64,000 bases of DNA, taken from contig JBBHKE010002033.1 of NCBI GenBank assembly GCA_037447655.1, positions 1-64,000 on the forward strand, read 5' to 3'. The translations under genes and the position numbers were made by a program. Position 1 is the first letter of the stretch. Every line of letters begins with the position of its first letter. Below, in pieces: positions 44,504-56,309 of the stretch. The DNA comes from Zygnema cylindricum (lineage: Eukaryota; Streptophyta; Zygnematophyceae; Zygnematales; Zygnemataceae). The notes beneath the pieces are model-generated. The model saw only the letters and a list, made by a program, of their open reading frames with translations, had not been told where the DNA came from and searched no databases.

Positions 44504-45844
44504 TACTGTACCCAACTGAAAATCCGCGATGAAACGGGCGATGACAACCTTACACGTGGCTAGCCATGTGCCTCAAGACACGTGGATGCAAATCCACCAA
44601 AAGCCGCGCGAATACATTTGCCTTCAAATATTCTTTGACGCTCCTTTTGCCATCCACCGATCTTCGTGGAAGGGATTTAGGGTTCTAGAACATTACAACA
44701 AAGTTCGTACTATAATATAGTACGCACGTGGAAATATAACATTTTCGTACGCTTTTACAAATCTTTGTATTCGTCCGTCGGTCCGTACAGATATTTCATT
44801 CAATCTGCGCTTGACGAATCTTTGACGAATTTGAGCGTGATGTCAAGCCTACGTGGTACCAATAAGAATAAAACAACATAAGGCCGTATCCCCATGTAAT
44901 CGGTACTTTGATAAAGTATTTTAGATTGTAAGTTCTCCGTACTACTTTGACAAGCGTCCCGATGTGCGAAAATGAAATCGTAACTTTCAAATGTGACGGT
45001 TGTAGACGTGGGTACAACTTGTGACGATTGAAGACGACTACGAAACTTCCGATGACTGATGACGCCAACAAAAACAGCGACGGTTGTGGACTTCTAGATT
45101 TTTGTAATTTTGTGACATTGTAGACGTTTAGAGTTTTGTGACATTGTGACGCCATGCTCACTTGTGACAACGTCGACGTCACAAATTCAAGAACCTTCCG
45201 CCAGATTTTTCGACTTTTTTCACTCTTACTTGCCATAAAAATATGCATAACGGTAGTCAAAATAATTATTTTTCAAATATCTTTCATTTAACACCAGTAT
45301 TGTCGTGCTTCATTCTAAAAAGTGTGAGATAAAAGCGACAATGTGAGAGGGAGAGGAGAGAGGCAACGACGACGCAAAATTTTGCGAAGGACCGGTGAAT
45401 GAAAGTGGAGGTCCAAGACCTCTGCAGATTTCTTTCCGTACATGCGTGTGATGGGCAGGGAAAAAAATAGCGAGTACTCTCCCTCGTCCTAAAATTTTCC
45501 CACTCGTGTGGCGCGTACGTGGGCCGTTTTTCATTTGTTGTTTGTGTGATACTTTCCCTGAAATCCAGTCTCGAGGCGATTTCCGATGAAGTTTTTTGAC
45601 GGGCTGGATTCACTTGTCCGGGGGTCGCCAAGATGAAAACGCCAAAATGCGTTAACAGCTTTTGACAAACATGAAGTACATTCAAAGTACATTCAAAGTA
45701 TCGACTTGCTGTACTTTTGTATAATTGATTTATTTGTACGGCTAAATTTTTTCTTGTACGGGACTACGTTTTGGGGGAAAACGACAAGAAAAAGTCGATA
45801 CTTTGATAGATGGGGACATACCTTAAGGGAAAGGGTCTTCATCC
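44504..45844. other. Spacer with a decayed PIF-like copy and a short inverted repeat
   Basis: 44930-45680 is homologous to the inside of the 32256-33155 element (GACGGTTGTAGACGTGGG and the following GTGACG words), but clear terminal repeats are missing. 45694-45805 is a separate 112-bp unit with 14-bp inverted ends CAAAGTATCGACTT. No gene seen. Confidence 0.55.
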
Positions 45845-45852
45845 GTATGTGT

Positions 45853-46158
45853 CTTTGTTCAAAAGTAGGTGAAAGTAGGCCCATACAATATGCCTATTGT
45901 ACGCAAAACATACAATATGACCTTACGACCCATATTGCATTCGAACCAATTCAGACCAATCAAAACATTTGGACCAAAAATTGGACCAATTAAAACACTC
46001 GAACCAAAAATTTATATTTACACCGTGAGATTCGAACGATCGGACGGTCGCTGATCAAAGTAGCGATCTAAGAAGATCACATGAAAAGCCCATAACACAA
46101 CTTACGATAAAGGCGCCGACCAAAGGCCTACCATAAATACGCCTACTTTTGAACTATG
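45853..46158 (-). mobile_element. 8-bp TSD transposon family, copy 3 (inverted, internally deleted)
   Basis: 306 bp, ends CTTTGTTCAAAAGTAGG and CCTACTTTTGAACTATG, with a perfect 8-bp duplication GTATGTGT (45845-45852 and 46159-46166). It matches the outer parts of the copies at 28753 and 52082 in reverse orientation. Confidence 0.9.
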
Positions 46159-46166
46159 GTATGTGT

Positions 46167-47114
46167 CTTGGGACCCCTTAATGGAAGTCTTGCCTTATTT
46201 TGGGTGTGCGAATTTTGGGTGTACGAATTGCTGTAGCAATACCGTCAAAAGGTTCTTTGTCTTGTTGTTGGATTTCCGGATGGTTAAGGAGGATTTTAAA
46301 ATCAATCTTTTTGGCGGATCGATCCAAACTTTTTTGCATCAAATAAAGAAAGGAGGATAAATCTCAGGGGAGGATAGAGAGAGGAGGGATAGGGAGAGGT
46401 AAAGGGAAGGGAGAAGAGGCAGGGCAAAGGAATAGGGAAAGTCAATATAGTCCCAAAACCACAGCTTTTGAAAACTCAGACAAAAGATCAACAGATAGAT
46501 AACTCAAAAAGGAAAAAAGAAAAAGAGAGAAACAGAAAGAGAAAGGAAAGAGAAATAATAAAATTTTAAATAAAAAAATCTTAACTTTTCAATAAAACAG
46601 TGAAATAAATCTCCCTCAAAGATTACTGCAAAATTCTTTTTTCTATATATTTACAAAGTCTAAAATTTAGCCTACAAAAAAAGTCCTTTAATCTCAAACT
46701 TTCCAAACTATTAACCACTTCGAAAGACTTTGAATTTACTTTTTTTTCTTCTTTTTTTGTTTTTTTGGATGGTCATCATTTCCTCGACTAATAAACCTAT
46801 AATTCCTGTCCATTCTTTTACTATTATATTCAGAAACTTTCCGAACTTCTCTCCGAAGAAAAAAAAAAAGGTCGGAGCAGAAATTGTAGACCAATTCCTC
46901 AAAAAAGTAGAGTTCAAAACAATAAGAACTTTCCCCCTTTAATTAAAACCGGTTTTTTCCCTTCCTTCCTCCATTATTTTAATCTTTACATCATATCGAA
47001 ATTAAAAACATACCCTACCTCTCAATAACTGAAAAATTAGAGAAAACTTCCTCTCCTTCTTCTTCCAATCTTCTCCCAAAAAAACAAGCTCCAAAATTAC
47101 ATATTAATGCCGAT
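46167..47114. other. Spacer downstream of gene C
   Basis: Purine-rich and A-rich low-complexity DNA (46340-46560). No gene seen. Confidence 0.4.
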
Positions 47115-47330
47115 AGATATAGAGCTGAAATAAGGTTCTTGCAAATTTTCTCCAACAAAAGCCCTAACTTCCCGCAACAAAGCCCTAGCTTTCTGCAATA
47201 AAAGCCTAATTTCCCTCGGCAAAACTATTATTCCTGCGATAAAAAAACTATCTTCCCCCAACAAAACAGCGATTTCCTGCAACAAAACCCTAATTTTCTG
47301 CAAGAAACCCTTTACTTTTCACCATAAAAA
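47115..47330 (-). repeat. Degenerate ~24-bp repeat downstream of gene C
   Basis: Units of the type CCGCAACAAAGCCCTAGCTTT and CTGCAACAAAACCCTAATTTT, about eight copies, ending at the gene C stop codon. Equivalent in place and sequence to 41520-41706. Confidence 0.65.
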
Positions 47331-47333
47331 AAC

Positions 47334-50016
47334 CTAATTCACCCAGCCTGTTCCTTCATTTTGAGTGGGCTCCACAAACACTTCCTCGATAATTGTTACT
47401 AACACAACCATGAGAGCCGTATCGACACCCGGAAAAATCCGTAAATAGTACGTATCTTTTCCGTACAATCGTGCGGCAGCGGAAAGAAGATCTCGACTCA
47501 CTTCCGCCAAAATACGGCCTCCGTTGTTTACTATCTGTTCAAAAGTTAAAATGTGAGGAAAAAGTGTATGTTAAAATATGTCAAATTCCATGTCAAAACA
47601 TGACAAAATATGATAAAACATGACAAAAAAAGTTGCCGAAAGTGGGGAAACGAGTAAGAGTACATCAAAAGATGTCAAAGAATGTTCAAAAGGTGACAAA
47701 ATATGTCAAATTATGTTTAAAAATATGTTAAATGTGTTTAAGAGTATATGCATAAAAATAAATAAACAAATAAGTTAAAAACACGAAAATCTAAAAAGTA
47801 GGGGAAAAAAATAAAAACAAACCTGAAAAGATCGTTCCCCAAATGATCCTTTAATTAAAATATCCGGATGCGACGATTTGTTTCCTTTGAAAAAGACCTG
47901 CAAATCCCATCAAAATTTTACATAAAAAAAATATAAATCTTGAGTGTTGTATTCAAAAACTTTCCAGTTATTCATAAAGCAAACCAAAAAAAAAAAAGGC
48001 CAATCACATAAAATAAATGCTAAAAAATTTACATATTTTGAACAGGCTTCTTTTCCAAAAAAAATCAAGACACATAATAAAGAAATGAAAAAAAAAAACA
48101 CGAGAAAATCTACTTTTACAAAAAAAAAATTACATGAGCGAAAAAAAGTACTTATGCATGCAACAAAAATTGCACGTCTGCTGGAAAAAAATGAACTTCC
48201 ATAAAAAAACAGTACTTAATACTTTTGCAAAAGAAAAAAGTGCTGCATGCGAAAAAAAAATGTACTTTTGCATACGAAAAAAATTACCTTCGTAGAAAAA
48301 ATAAAAAAAAGTACTTCTGCGAAAAAGATTACAAGTTACAAAAAATAAAAAAAGTACTCACATGAGCTTGTGGAGAAAATGAAAATATAACTTTATGAAC
48401 TTCGGCGAGTTTTTGTGATTCTTTTGGGTCCGCGCCCGCACAGATAAGAGTGATATTTTTTACACTAAAAACTTTTGTCATCGTCGAACAAATCGCTCCT
48501 CCAGAATTATCATAAACCGCCCGTTTTCGGTGCATGCTTACTAATCTGCAATAAATAAAAAAAGAGAGCGAGAGAGAGAGCAAAAAAGAAGGGATGTCAA
48601 AGGGATTTAAGGGTAATTGATAGTTTTATAGGTTTTTTTTTGGGGGTGTTTTCTGGGTTTTAACAACAATTTGTACATCCGAAGTTAACATGAGGTTTTT
48701 TTAGGGTTTTCCAGGGTTTCAGAACAAATCGTTTGTCCTGAATTATCTTAAACTGCGTGAAATCGATGCATGCTTAGTACTAATCTGTTTAGGGAGAAAA
48801 AGAGAAAGAGAAAAAGGAGTAGATGAAAGAGAGGAGAAAGTGAGGAGAAGAGAGGAGAAGAGAGGAGAAGAGAGAGAAAGAGAGGAGAAGAGAGAGAAAA
48901 AGAAGAGAAGAGAGACAAGAAGAAAGAGGAGGAAGAGAAGAAGAGAGGAGAAAGAGAGGAGAAAGAGAAAGGAGATTTTTTTAATATTTTCTGAACTCCT
49001 ACAGCTATGACAGGCGAAGAAAACGCCAAAAAATAATTTTTGACCGCCTGTTCTTCTGCGATACGGAGAGGTCTACTGACTCGCATGACAGGATCTGTCA
49101 GAATCTGTACGGAAAATATTTTTTTGGCAGATTGTGTACATGCTAGGTGAGAAAATCTGTACTAAACCGCTACAAGACAAAATACAAATGCCCAGGTACA
49201 CGTGGTGTGTCTGTACAGATTCTCTAGTTTGTTCAGTTTTGGTGTAGAAATCCGTACAGATTTATCCACTAAAAGACAAAAATCCAGGTTTCCTTTCCCT
49301 GGACTTAGAAATTCACCCACAGATGTGGCCCCCAAAAAACAAAACAAAAAAAAGCGCCTCCCCTCCAAAAAAAAAAAAAGACACCCAATAAAAATAAAAG
49401 GAAATAAAAAATACCCAAAAAACAAAAATGAAAAAAAAATTACTCACTTTGCCCTTAAATTGAAGTGGGAGACTCCCGTGACATCTGTCACGGCCATGTC
49501 GTCACGTGACCAGCTACAGTTCTCCCGCAAAACCAGGGTGGTTTCGTACGGAAGGACGTACTGGGACCCAAGGAGGTTCACCAGAGTAGGGGGGGAGGGA
49601 GAGGGAGAGTGAGAGTGAGAGGGGGGGAGGGAAGGGGTAGAGTGATGGGGGGTGGAGTGATGGGAGGTGGGGGGAGCGTAAGGGGAGGGAGAGTGAGGGG
49701 AGGGAGAGTGAGAATTGTAAGACTGAGGAGGGTAGGGATTATGGGCTTGGGAGGGGTGAGAGGGATAGGAGGGATAGGAGGGATAGCCTTGGGGGGGTTG
49801 GTGAGAGGGATAGGCTTGGGGGGTGGAGGGAGGGTAATTTGGGGGGTAGTTTTGGGGGTAGGAGGAGGAGGAGGGATAGTTTTGAGGAGGGTAGGGATTT
49901 TGTTGAGGGGGAATGGAAGAGTGGAGACATGGAGGAAGGGAGAGGTGGAAATGAGTGGAGGAAGGATAAGAGGGAAGGAAGGAAGGAACGTAGAAAGAGG
50001 GGGAGGTAAGCGGCAA
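47334..50016 (-). CDS. LOR gene C: proline/tyrosine-rich extension plus LURP-one domain
   Basis: Exons: 49448 to about 50016, 48362-48545, 47823-47897, 47334-47534. The last three are in frame with canonical sites (donors GTGAGT, GTGAGT, GTTTGT). Exon 1 begins in this frame with about 145 residues rich in Pro, Tyr, Ser and His, with Y-P-P, N-Y-P and Q-x-Y-P units, then L-L-G-S-Q-Y-V-L-P-Y-E-T-T-L-V. The domain continues with Y-D-N-S-G-G-A-I, G-N-K-S-S-H-P-D-I, Y-Y-L-R-I-F-P-G-V-D-T-A-L-M-V and L-V-T-I-I-E-E-V. No in-frame ATG exists in exon 1; the frame is closed by TGA about 45 nt above 50016. So the start lies in an upstream exon, or a frameshift separates it from ATG 50071. Tandem paralogue of B. 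Confidence 0.75.
48110..48330 (-). repeat. Imperfect repeat in gene C intron 2
   Basis: About seven loose units combining GTACTT, GCATGC or CGAAAA and an A-run. A weaker version occurs in gene B intron 2 (42640-42960), so the array predates the duplication or arose twice. Confidence 0.5.
48800..48980 (+). repeat. GA-rich simple repeat in gene C intron 1
   Basis: GAGAGGAGAA units in tandem. In gene sense it is a CT tract upstream of exon 2. Confidence 0.85.
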
Positions 50017-50660
50017 ACAACCGTTGAGATTCAGAACGCAGGTAGATAGTTTTTTTCATTTTTTTTGGCATCTCAAAATTTCATATTAAAGAGAAGCCCG
50101 AGAACAAAAAGTACAATCCGCGTACGTCCGTACATTTACTATACGTCCGTACATTTTCTATACGATAACAGTACTCTAGGTCGAAGAATAGAGTGCAGTC
50201 CGCGTCTGTCCGTACATTTTCGTACGATACCGGTATACTAAGGTTCGATTTGAAACCGTGTACCATATTTATTATTTAGCATTTTATGTTTTTTAGTGCG
50301 CACTGAATTACCAGGAAGGTGGGATGGGATGCATGCAGGCTTCAGGTTTCCTATTCGGCTATTCCCATACAAAGGACTGCCATGACCCGATTTCCGTACG
50401 TCCGTACAATGGTTTAACACGCTTGGATTTTGGAACTACAGTAAAGTTGTACTGTACGAGAGTGCCGGGTAAAGATATACCGTACGATATGTTACTGCAT
50501 GTGTAATGATTTTTTTTACTGCATGTGTAAAGTACGGAAAACATCGAGATCGTACATAAGTACATTGTCTGTAGATGTACGGTATGAACGGTGAAAATTC
50601 GAATTCACACGCTTGTACGGAAGTGAGTCACAGTACAGTACAGTACAGTACTGTACAGTA

Positions 50661-51572
50661 CACCGTGAATCGCTATTAGTGCTGCTATTTTTTTCGTCTC
50701 TTAAAACATTTTGTCACCGTACACATCTGTTCGATTGTGGATCTGACGGTTGAGATTTGAAGAAAAGATTCTCAGCTTCCGATTGACGGTCTCAAATTGA
50801 AAATTGGACAAGTGTGTACGGAGACAAAATGTTTTAAGGGTGGACTTCCATTAGCGAAAACGTGGGGTTTTTTACTGAAGGCCGTACCGTTTCGTACAGG
50901 TTCGTACATAGTCTTTTTTTTCCAAGGAAAACATCATTACAGAAAAATGTCCAAGGTTGTAGGCGTAAATTCAGACCATCGGATACTATTGCACTTTTTA
51001 TCCGAGGCGCCACGTCACAAGCCCTACAGTTTGCTAAGAACCTGCACCGGGAGGACAGTTCTCGAAAACAGAACGAGTAAAAATGGGCCGCGTGGAAAAG
51101 TAAAAAAAAATCCACGATGACCGCGCGCTTATGCGAGTACACGTCGCAAAAGCCACGTGCCATCCGCCAGGGTGGCTGCGAATCCGCGTAACTTGTCCCG
51201 TCACGCTCCCACCATCAAAGTTTGCCGCCGCCTTTTTGTGGTTGCGTTTTGAAATTTTGGGTAGTACAATTAATGCCCTCTGTACGAGTCATTAATTACG
51301 TCTGGTGGTGTAGATATTTCCTCCCGCAAGTACAGATGTTAGCTCCGCTCGTACAGATATTGCGTTCAGACTTTGCATTTTAAGATTCTTTCAGGATTTT
51401 AAGAATCTAATATTAACCTACGTGTTATCATGCAAACAAAAGTGGTTTACAAAACGCGACCTAATGGAAGGCACGCTCTTCAGTAAAATTTTCCGTACAA
51501 TTACTGAGACGTGTAATGGAAGTCCACCCTAAGTGGCAAAAAAAGTGCTAACACTAATAGCAGTACACGGTG
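50661..51572 (+). mobile_element. TA-target MITE, copy c, split by a second element
   Basis: Ends CACCGTGAATCGCTATTAG and GCAGTACACGGTG, flanked by TA (50659-50660, 51573-51574). Without the 692-bp insert and its TSD it is 217 bp. It is preceded by a CAGTA pentanucleotide run at 50634-50660. Confidence 0.8.
50838..51529 (+). mobile_element. Second PIF/Harbinger-like element nested in a MITE
   Basis: 692 bp with perfect 16-bp ends GGGTGGACTTCCATTA and a TAA duplication (50835-50837 and 51530-51532). No transposase. The terminal sequence differs from the element at 32256, so it is another family. Confidence 0.85.
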
Positions 51573-52081
51573 TACTGTACGGTCGGGACATGGGATTTGA
51601 CTTTTTGCAGATGAGATTTTCTGTAATTGCTTTATCTGACGTGGCGTGATTTGTACCATTTCGAATGCAATGGTGTACGGAAAGTTTGAAATTTTAATAT
51701 TTTAACGGCAGCAGTGACGGCGATGAGACGACGTCAACAATTTGCGTCAATTTTGAGGCGGCCGGTTGCGCCTCTGTAGAGTCACCAAATTACAGTACAA
51801 AATATACGGCGTGTACGAAATAGCACATGTCAATCGAGGAGTCTCTCAATGAAACCGCGTAGATTGCCGACGCGTGTCTCTGAAGCATTTTTGACTGGGA
51901 GCGTCGTAGTCGGCCGCCTCAAATATGACGCGCCAGCTGACATCAAAATTGTCACCGTCAATTTTGAGGACGCTCCAAAGTTTTAACTTTTGTGAAGAAA
52001 TGTGTACGGAATTGTGTAAGTTACAGTACACTACACAGTACTGTATTTTACTGTACTTCATTACTCGCGAGTAAATGCAAT

Positions 52082-52655
52082 CATAGTTCAAAAGTAGGCG
52101 TTTTTATGGTAGGCCTTTGGTAGGCGCACAAAACTTGGCACCAAAACTCGCGCAGAGTAACCATACTGTATGTGTGTGCGTTGTGCACACTCTTGTACGA
52201 ACGTACGAATCTGACGTATCATCATAGTACAGCGCACGCCGCCGGACGATTTTTTTTAGCAAATTGACACGGAGTAGGTTGACATTCCGCGAGAAAAAAA
52301 ACCCGGAAAAAAAAAAAAACGCGGACGTAAGTCCTATCGTAAGTTGTGTTATGGGCTTTTCATGTGATCATTCTTAGTTCGCTACTTTTATCATAGACCG
52401 TCCGATCGTCCGAATCTGACGGTTAAAAAAAATACCTCAAAACTCACGGAAAAATAAAAATTTGTCCGAATGTTTTTCAAAATTTAGACATGACGTTTAA
52501 TTCTCTATCAATCGATGTGCAACTCAACCCTGTTAGTCTGTTACTATTATTTTTCATTTTGCGACCGATACAATATGGGTCTTAAGGTCATATTGTATGT
52601 TTTGCGTACAATAGGCATATTGTATGGGCCTACTTTCACCTACTTTTGAACTATG
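52082..52655 (+). mobile_element. 8-bp TSD transposon family, copy 2
   Basis: 574 bp, CATAGTTCAAAAGTAGG to CCTACTTTTGAACTATG. Flanks AATGCAAT (52074-52081) and TATGCAAT (52656-52663) match at 7 of 8. Same sequence as 28753-29304 with small indels. Confidence 0.9.
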
Positions 52656-52982
52656 TATGCAATTACTGTATTGTAATTTACCGTACTGAATATATTGTTT
52701 TACGGTTTAGGGTTAAATTCTAAGATTTTAGGTTTTTCTTTCGGTTAAAGTATAACCCTAATCTTTATAAACCCTAATACGACGTACGTTTTCTCAACCC
52801 TAATTTTTTCTGAACCTCTAAAACCATACCTAAAAAAAAATAAAAAATATATATCTTCAGTTAATGACACAAATTATTCCGAATGTTCCCCAGTTTCCAA
52901 CCATTGTAAAAAAAAGACATTCTCTTCCATTTTTTTTTAATCTTTTGTTTGCTCAAAATCATTTCTCCCCGTTCCTTCATGC

Positions 52983-53230
52983 TGACGTCAGCGTCTTGCT
53001 GATTCATTCGCCATCATCCCTTTTTCCACCGACGTCAGCATCCCTGTCCAGTAACGACAAAGCTTAACCAGAGTGACGTCAGCAGACGTCTATCCAACGT
53101 CAGGATTTGTCCTTGCTAACGTCAGCACGCATCTTTGCCAACGTCAATTGGCGTCTTTGCTGACGTCAGCGGCACGTCTTTGCTGACAAATATCCTTGCT
53201 GACGCCGACATAACGTATGTGCTGACGTCA
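52983..53230. promoter_or_regulatory. Cluster of TGACGTCA (CRE/TGA-type) boxes upstream of gene E
   Basis: Four perfect palindromes TGACGTCA at 52983, 53074, 53161 and 53223. Near-perfect ACGTCA boxes lie at 53030, about 53096, 53117 and 53139. They sit within 250 bp, the last 6 bp before the predicted ATG at 53236. Many are set in a TTTGCTGACGTCAGC context, so part of the array may have grown by duplication. Such palindromes bind plant bZIP factors (TGA and CREB-like). Confidence 0.65.
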
Positions 53231-53235
53231 GCAAC

Positions 53236-54406
53236 ATGCCGCCCAGGTATCCCGTGGCGCCGCCGGAGAGTTCGCGGATTTTCCACAGGGCGCTGGAATT
53301 GCTGACATCAGCAGCGCCGGAAAGCGACGCGGAACTTTTGGAGCTTTGCAGACGAGAGCAGCGGCAGCTCAGTGAGTGTATTTTTTTTTTTTTGTTTTTT
53401 ATTTTAGCTATTTGTTTATTTTTAATTTGGTTTTTTTTTTTTGTATGTTCTTCGATTCTGCTTTTTTTTTTTTTTGTGGTTAGTTCTACCCTTTCCCTCT
53501 CTCTCCTCCCCCCTCCCTCTCTCCCCGGTACCTCCCTCCCCTCCTCTCCCCCTTCTTTTTAATTGTTGTTGTTATTTATATTAATGGTGTTTTTTTGACC
53601 TAATTGGTTCGAATATTTGGGGGGTGGGAAAATAGAATTGGCATCGGGACCGATTGCAAATACTTCTGAACCTACGCCTCTTGGGGTAAGTTTTTTTTTT
53701 TTTCTTTCTTTTTTTGTCGTTTATCCTACCAACAGGTCCCTAATTTATTTTTTCCTCAGTTTTTGTCAAAGCTAAAGTAGTCAAAATATTCATTTTTTTC
53801 TTAATTTTTTCCGTTTTGAAAAATACTTTTGTTTCAGCAAAAAGAAAGAAGAAAATTGAAAGTGACAAATTTTAAGGCCGACATTTTGTCGATTTTCCCT
53901 TCAACAAGTCAAAAGTTTTACACTCTAAAATCCCATTCCTCCTAAAATTTAGTAACTAAAACTTTTTTGACCCTTCCTTGTTGTTGCCCCTATTTTTCTA
54001 TTTCTTTATTTCCCTACCTTTCTTATTTCCCTATCTCCCTATTTCCCTATCTCTGTATTTCCCTATCTCCCTATTTCCCTATCTCTCTATTTCCCTATCT
54101 CCCTATTTCCCTATCTCCCTATTCCCCTATCTCCCTATTCCCCTATCTCCCTATTCCCCTAATTCCATATTTCCCTCTTTTTTTGTTTTTTCTTAGGGAA
54201 ATCGTCCTCCGAGTGTACAAATAGTCGAACCGATAACAGTTTCCCATGTGGGAATCCATGGATCTTCCGGTTCGGGTGTCACGTCACACAAGAACGCCAC
54301 GTCATCGAGCAACAAAGGGACGACACAAACTCGCCTTATTAGCCCTTTGAGAGGGGTTTCTCGAGGGGGCCGACAAGATAGGTCCAAAAGGAGGACGACA
54401 CGATAA
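53236..54406 (+). CDS. Gene E: predicted three-exon protein, 131 aa, unrecognised
   Basis: Exons 53236-53371, 53636-53685, 54197-54406 join in frame (396 nt including stop), with donors GTGAGT and GTAAGT and acceptors AATAG and TCTTAG. The N-terminus M-P-P-R-Y-P-V-A-P-P is followed by an amphipathic helix (R-A-L-E-L-L, then A-E-L-L-E-L-C-R-R-E). The middle is Ser/Thr/Gly-rich. The C-terminus is basic (S-K-R-R-T-T-R, R-G-G-R-Q), compatible with nuclear or nucleic-acid binding. No family recognised. Support is splice-site quality and frame only; the true gene could be longer. Confidence 0.45.
53995..54175 (+). repeat. Octanucleotide (CCCTATYT)n array in gene E intron 2
   Basis: About 20 tandem units alternating CCCTATCT and CCCTATTT, later CCCTATTC. 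It ends 20 bp before the exon 3 acceptor, so it forms the polypyrimidine tract. Confidence 0.9.
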
Positions 54407-55309
54407 GGAAAAACACGGAAAAATGTACCTCCTTTTTGTCTCTTTTGTACCTTTTTTTCCTCTTTTTTGTACCTCTCTATTTTTTTCTTTTCATGCTTGG
54501 CAAGAAATTTTTTCCACTTTCCACTTTTTTTGAGTTGGAAGAAAGTGTGTTAAGTCTCTTTTTTGTTTTTTTTTTTGTTTTACAAACGAGATGTATATAC
54601 ATCTCGTTTGTGTTTATTGTTTTTTGTTTGTATTAAGGAAAGTGTACAAAAGAAACGAATGATAAATATAACTAAAGGGAGGACAACGCATTAAGAAGAG
54701 AAATAGACAAAATAATGTAGCTTTTATTTCAATCATTTACGGAAAAGTGGATCACTAATGTTTATTTTATGAAATCGTGTAAATATTTTTTCTTCATCTA
54801 GGGGAACACATTATTGTTTGTCTTAGAAAAATATGAAAAATGTCGAAGAAGAGATGCAATTCATGTTTTTAATAAAAAAAAATGTTGTTAAATGTGTTCT
54901 TAGGGAATTTTGAGAAAACTTGAGATTTGTACAAGTGTAATGTAAATTTGAAACTTCCTCTTTTCTTTTTCTCTTATGAGGCATAATTTTTTACGTTTAG
55001 ATAGGTTTTATTCCTAAACTAAAAGGAAAATAAATGTGGTGTTTTTTTTATGACAATTATTGTTATGTTTTTTCCCAATCTTTTTTTTTTCTTTTTGCTT
55101 TGTAAGTTGAAACAGGAGATAAGGTTTTGTTGTACTTTTTTCTTGGGGGTTAAAAATGATAAATTATAACAAAGAGTGATCTTGTCGAGAGATGTAGGCG
55201 GAGATAGAGAGAGAGAACAGAGTGGAGGAGAGGGAAGAGGAAACTCCGGGGACTTTTCGTTTAAAAAATGTAGTTATATTGTCAAAAGTTCATTTTTGCC
55301 TCGTAAATG

Positions 55310-55445
55310 GGAAAACGCTTCTGAGAAAATGCTTATGAAAAACGTTTATGAAAAAACTCTTATAAGAAAACGCTTGTGACAAAACACTTATGGAAATTCA
55401 TGTGAAGAAACGCTTCTGAAAAACATTACGAAAAAATACTTCTCA
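55310..55445 (+). repeat. Minisatellite, units like AAAACGCTTATGA
   Basis: About eight imperfect units of 15-18 bp (GAAAACGCTTCTG, GAAAATGCTTATG, AAAAACGTTTATG and so on). No function inferred. Confidence 0.75.
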
Positions 55446-56309
55446 GTTTCTGGGATGTACTTAGGGAGGAAGGGTTCTCCTTAACTGGAATTCCAAAAAT
55501 GAATGGTGTCAGGTCTTATTATTATTATTATATTTATTAAATTTTTTTTTTATGGCATTTTTATGTCATTACAAGCCACTCCGGAAACTTAATTCGATTT
55601 TTTTGTGACCTCTGATGGTTATAAGCGGATACAAAGACATTGGTTGATGGGACAATGAAAAGAAAGCCCCTCGACCTTAAAATTTTGTATTGGAAGATGG
55701 GTTTACTTTACTATATGCTTTGCTAAGTATTACAACCCCATGCAATTTTGTACCGTCGTGCCGCTGTACTATCATACCGCCAAATGTCGAGGCTTAAGCT
55801 TGTCGAGTGGCTACAGTTAGAAATGTTGTTCCCGTTAGAAAACTCAAAGGATTCTCCAAGATGGGTTCCATGGTCCTCAAGCTTAAAATATTTGACGAGA
55901 ATGATCACATACAACATCGATAAAAGATTTATCCAAACTCCTAAAGATCTTTAATGCAAAAGGTACCACAACACGCAAGATATGCAGGTTTATATAGGTT
56001 TTTTACATAAATTACTCAGGTGAGGAGAGGAAAAAGGAGGCTGGAGGTAAATTGCGAGTTGAGTAGAGTGACAAATTGTCTTACAAAGCGACAAGACTGG
56101 AAAAGTGTTTAATTTGATTCAATATGTGAATCTAATCTATAGAGAATCTTATTCTTGCGTCCATTTTCTTGACAAAAGTGCCAATTTTTGTTGAGAGAAG
56201 GCCTAATTCAAAAAAATAAAATAATGAAAAAATTAGACATGAGAACCGACCTTAATCGCATGTACGGAGCGCCGTACGCCAAACGATGTTTTTGTGCCGA
56301 TGTATTCAA

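Noticed and set aside
53978-54224. Hydrophobic repeat protein frames
   Set aside because: Translation of the CCCTATYT octamer array in an intron.
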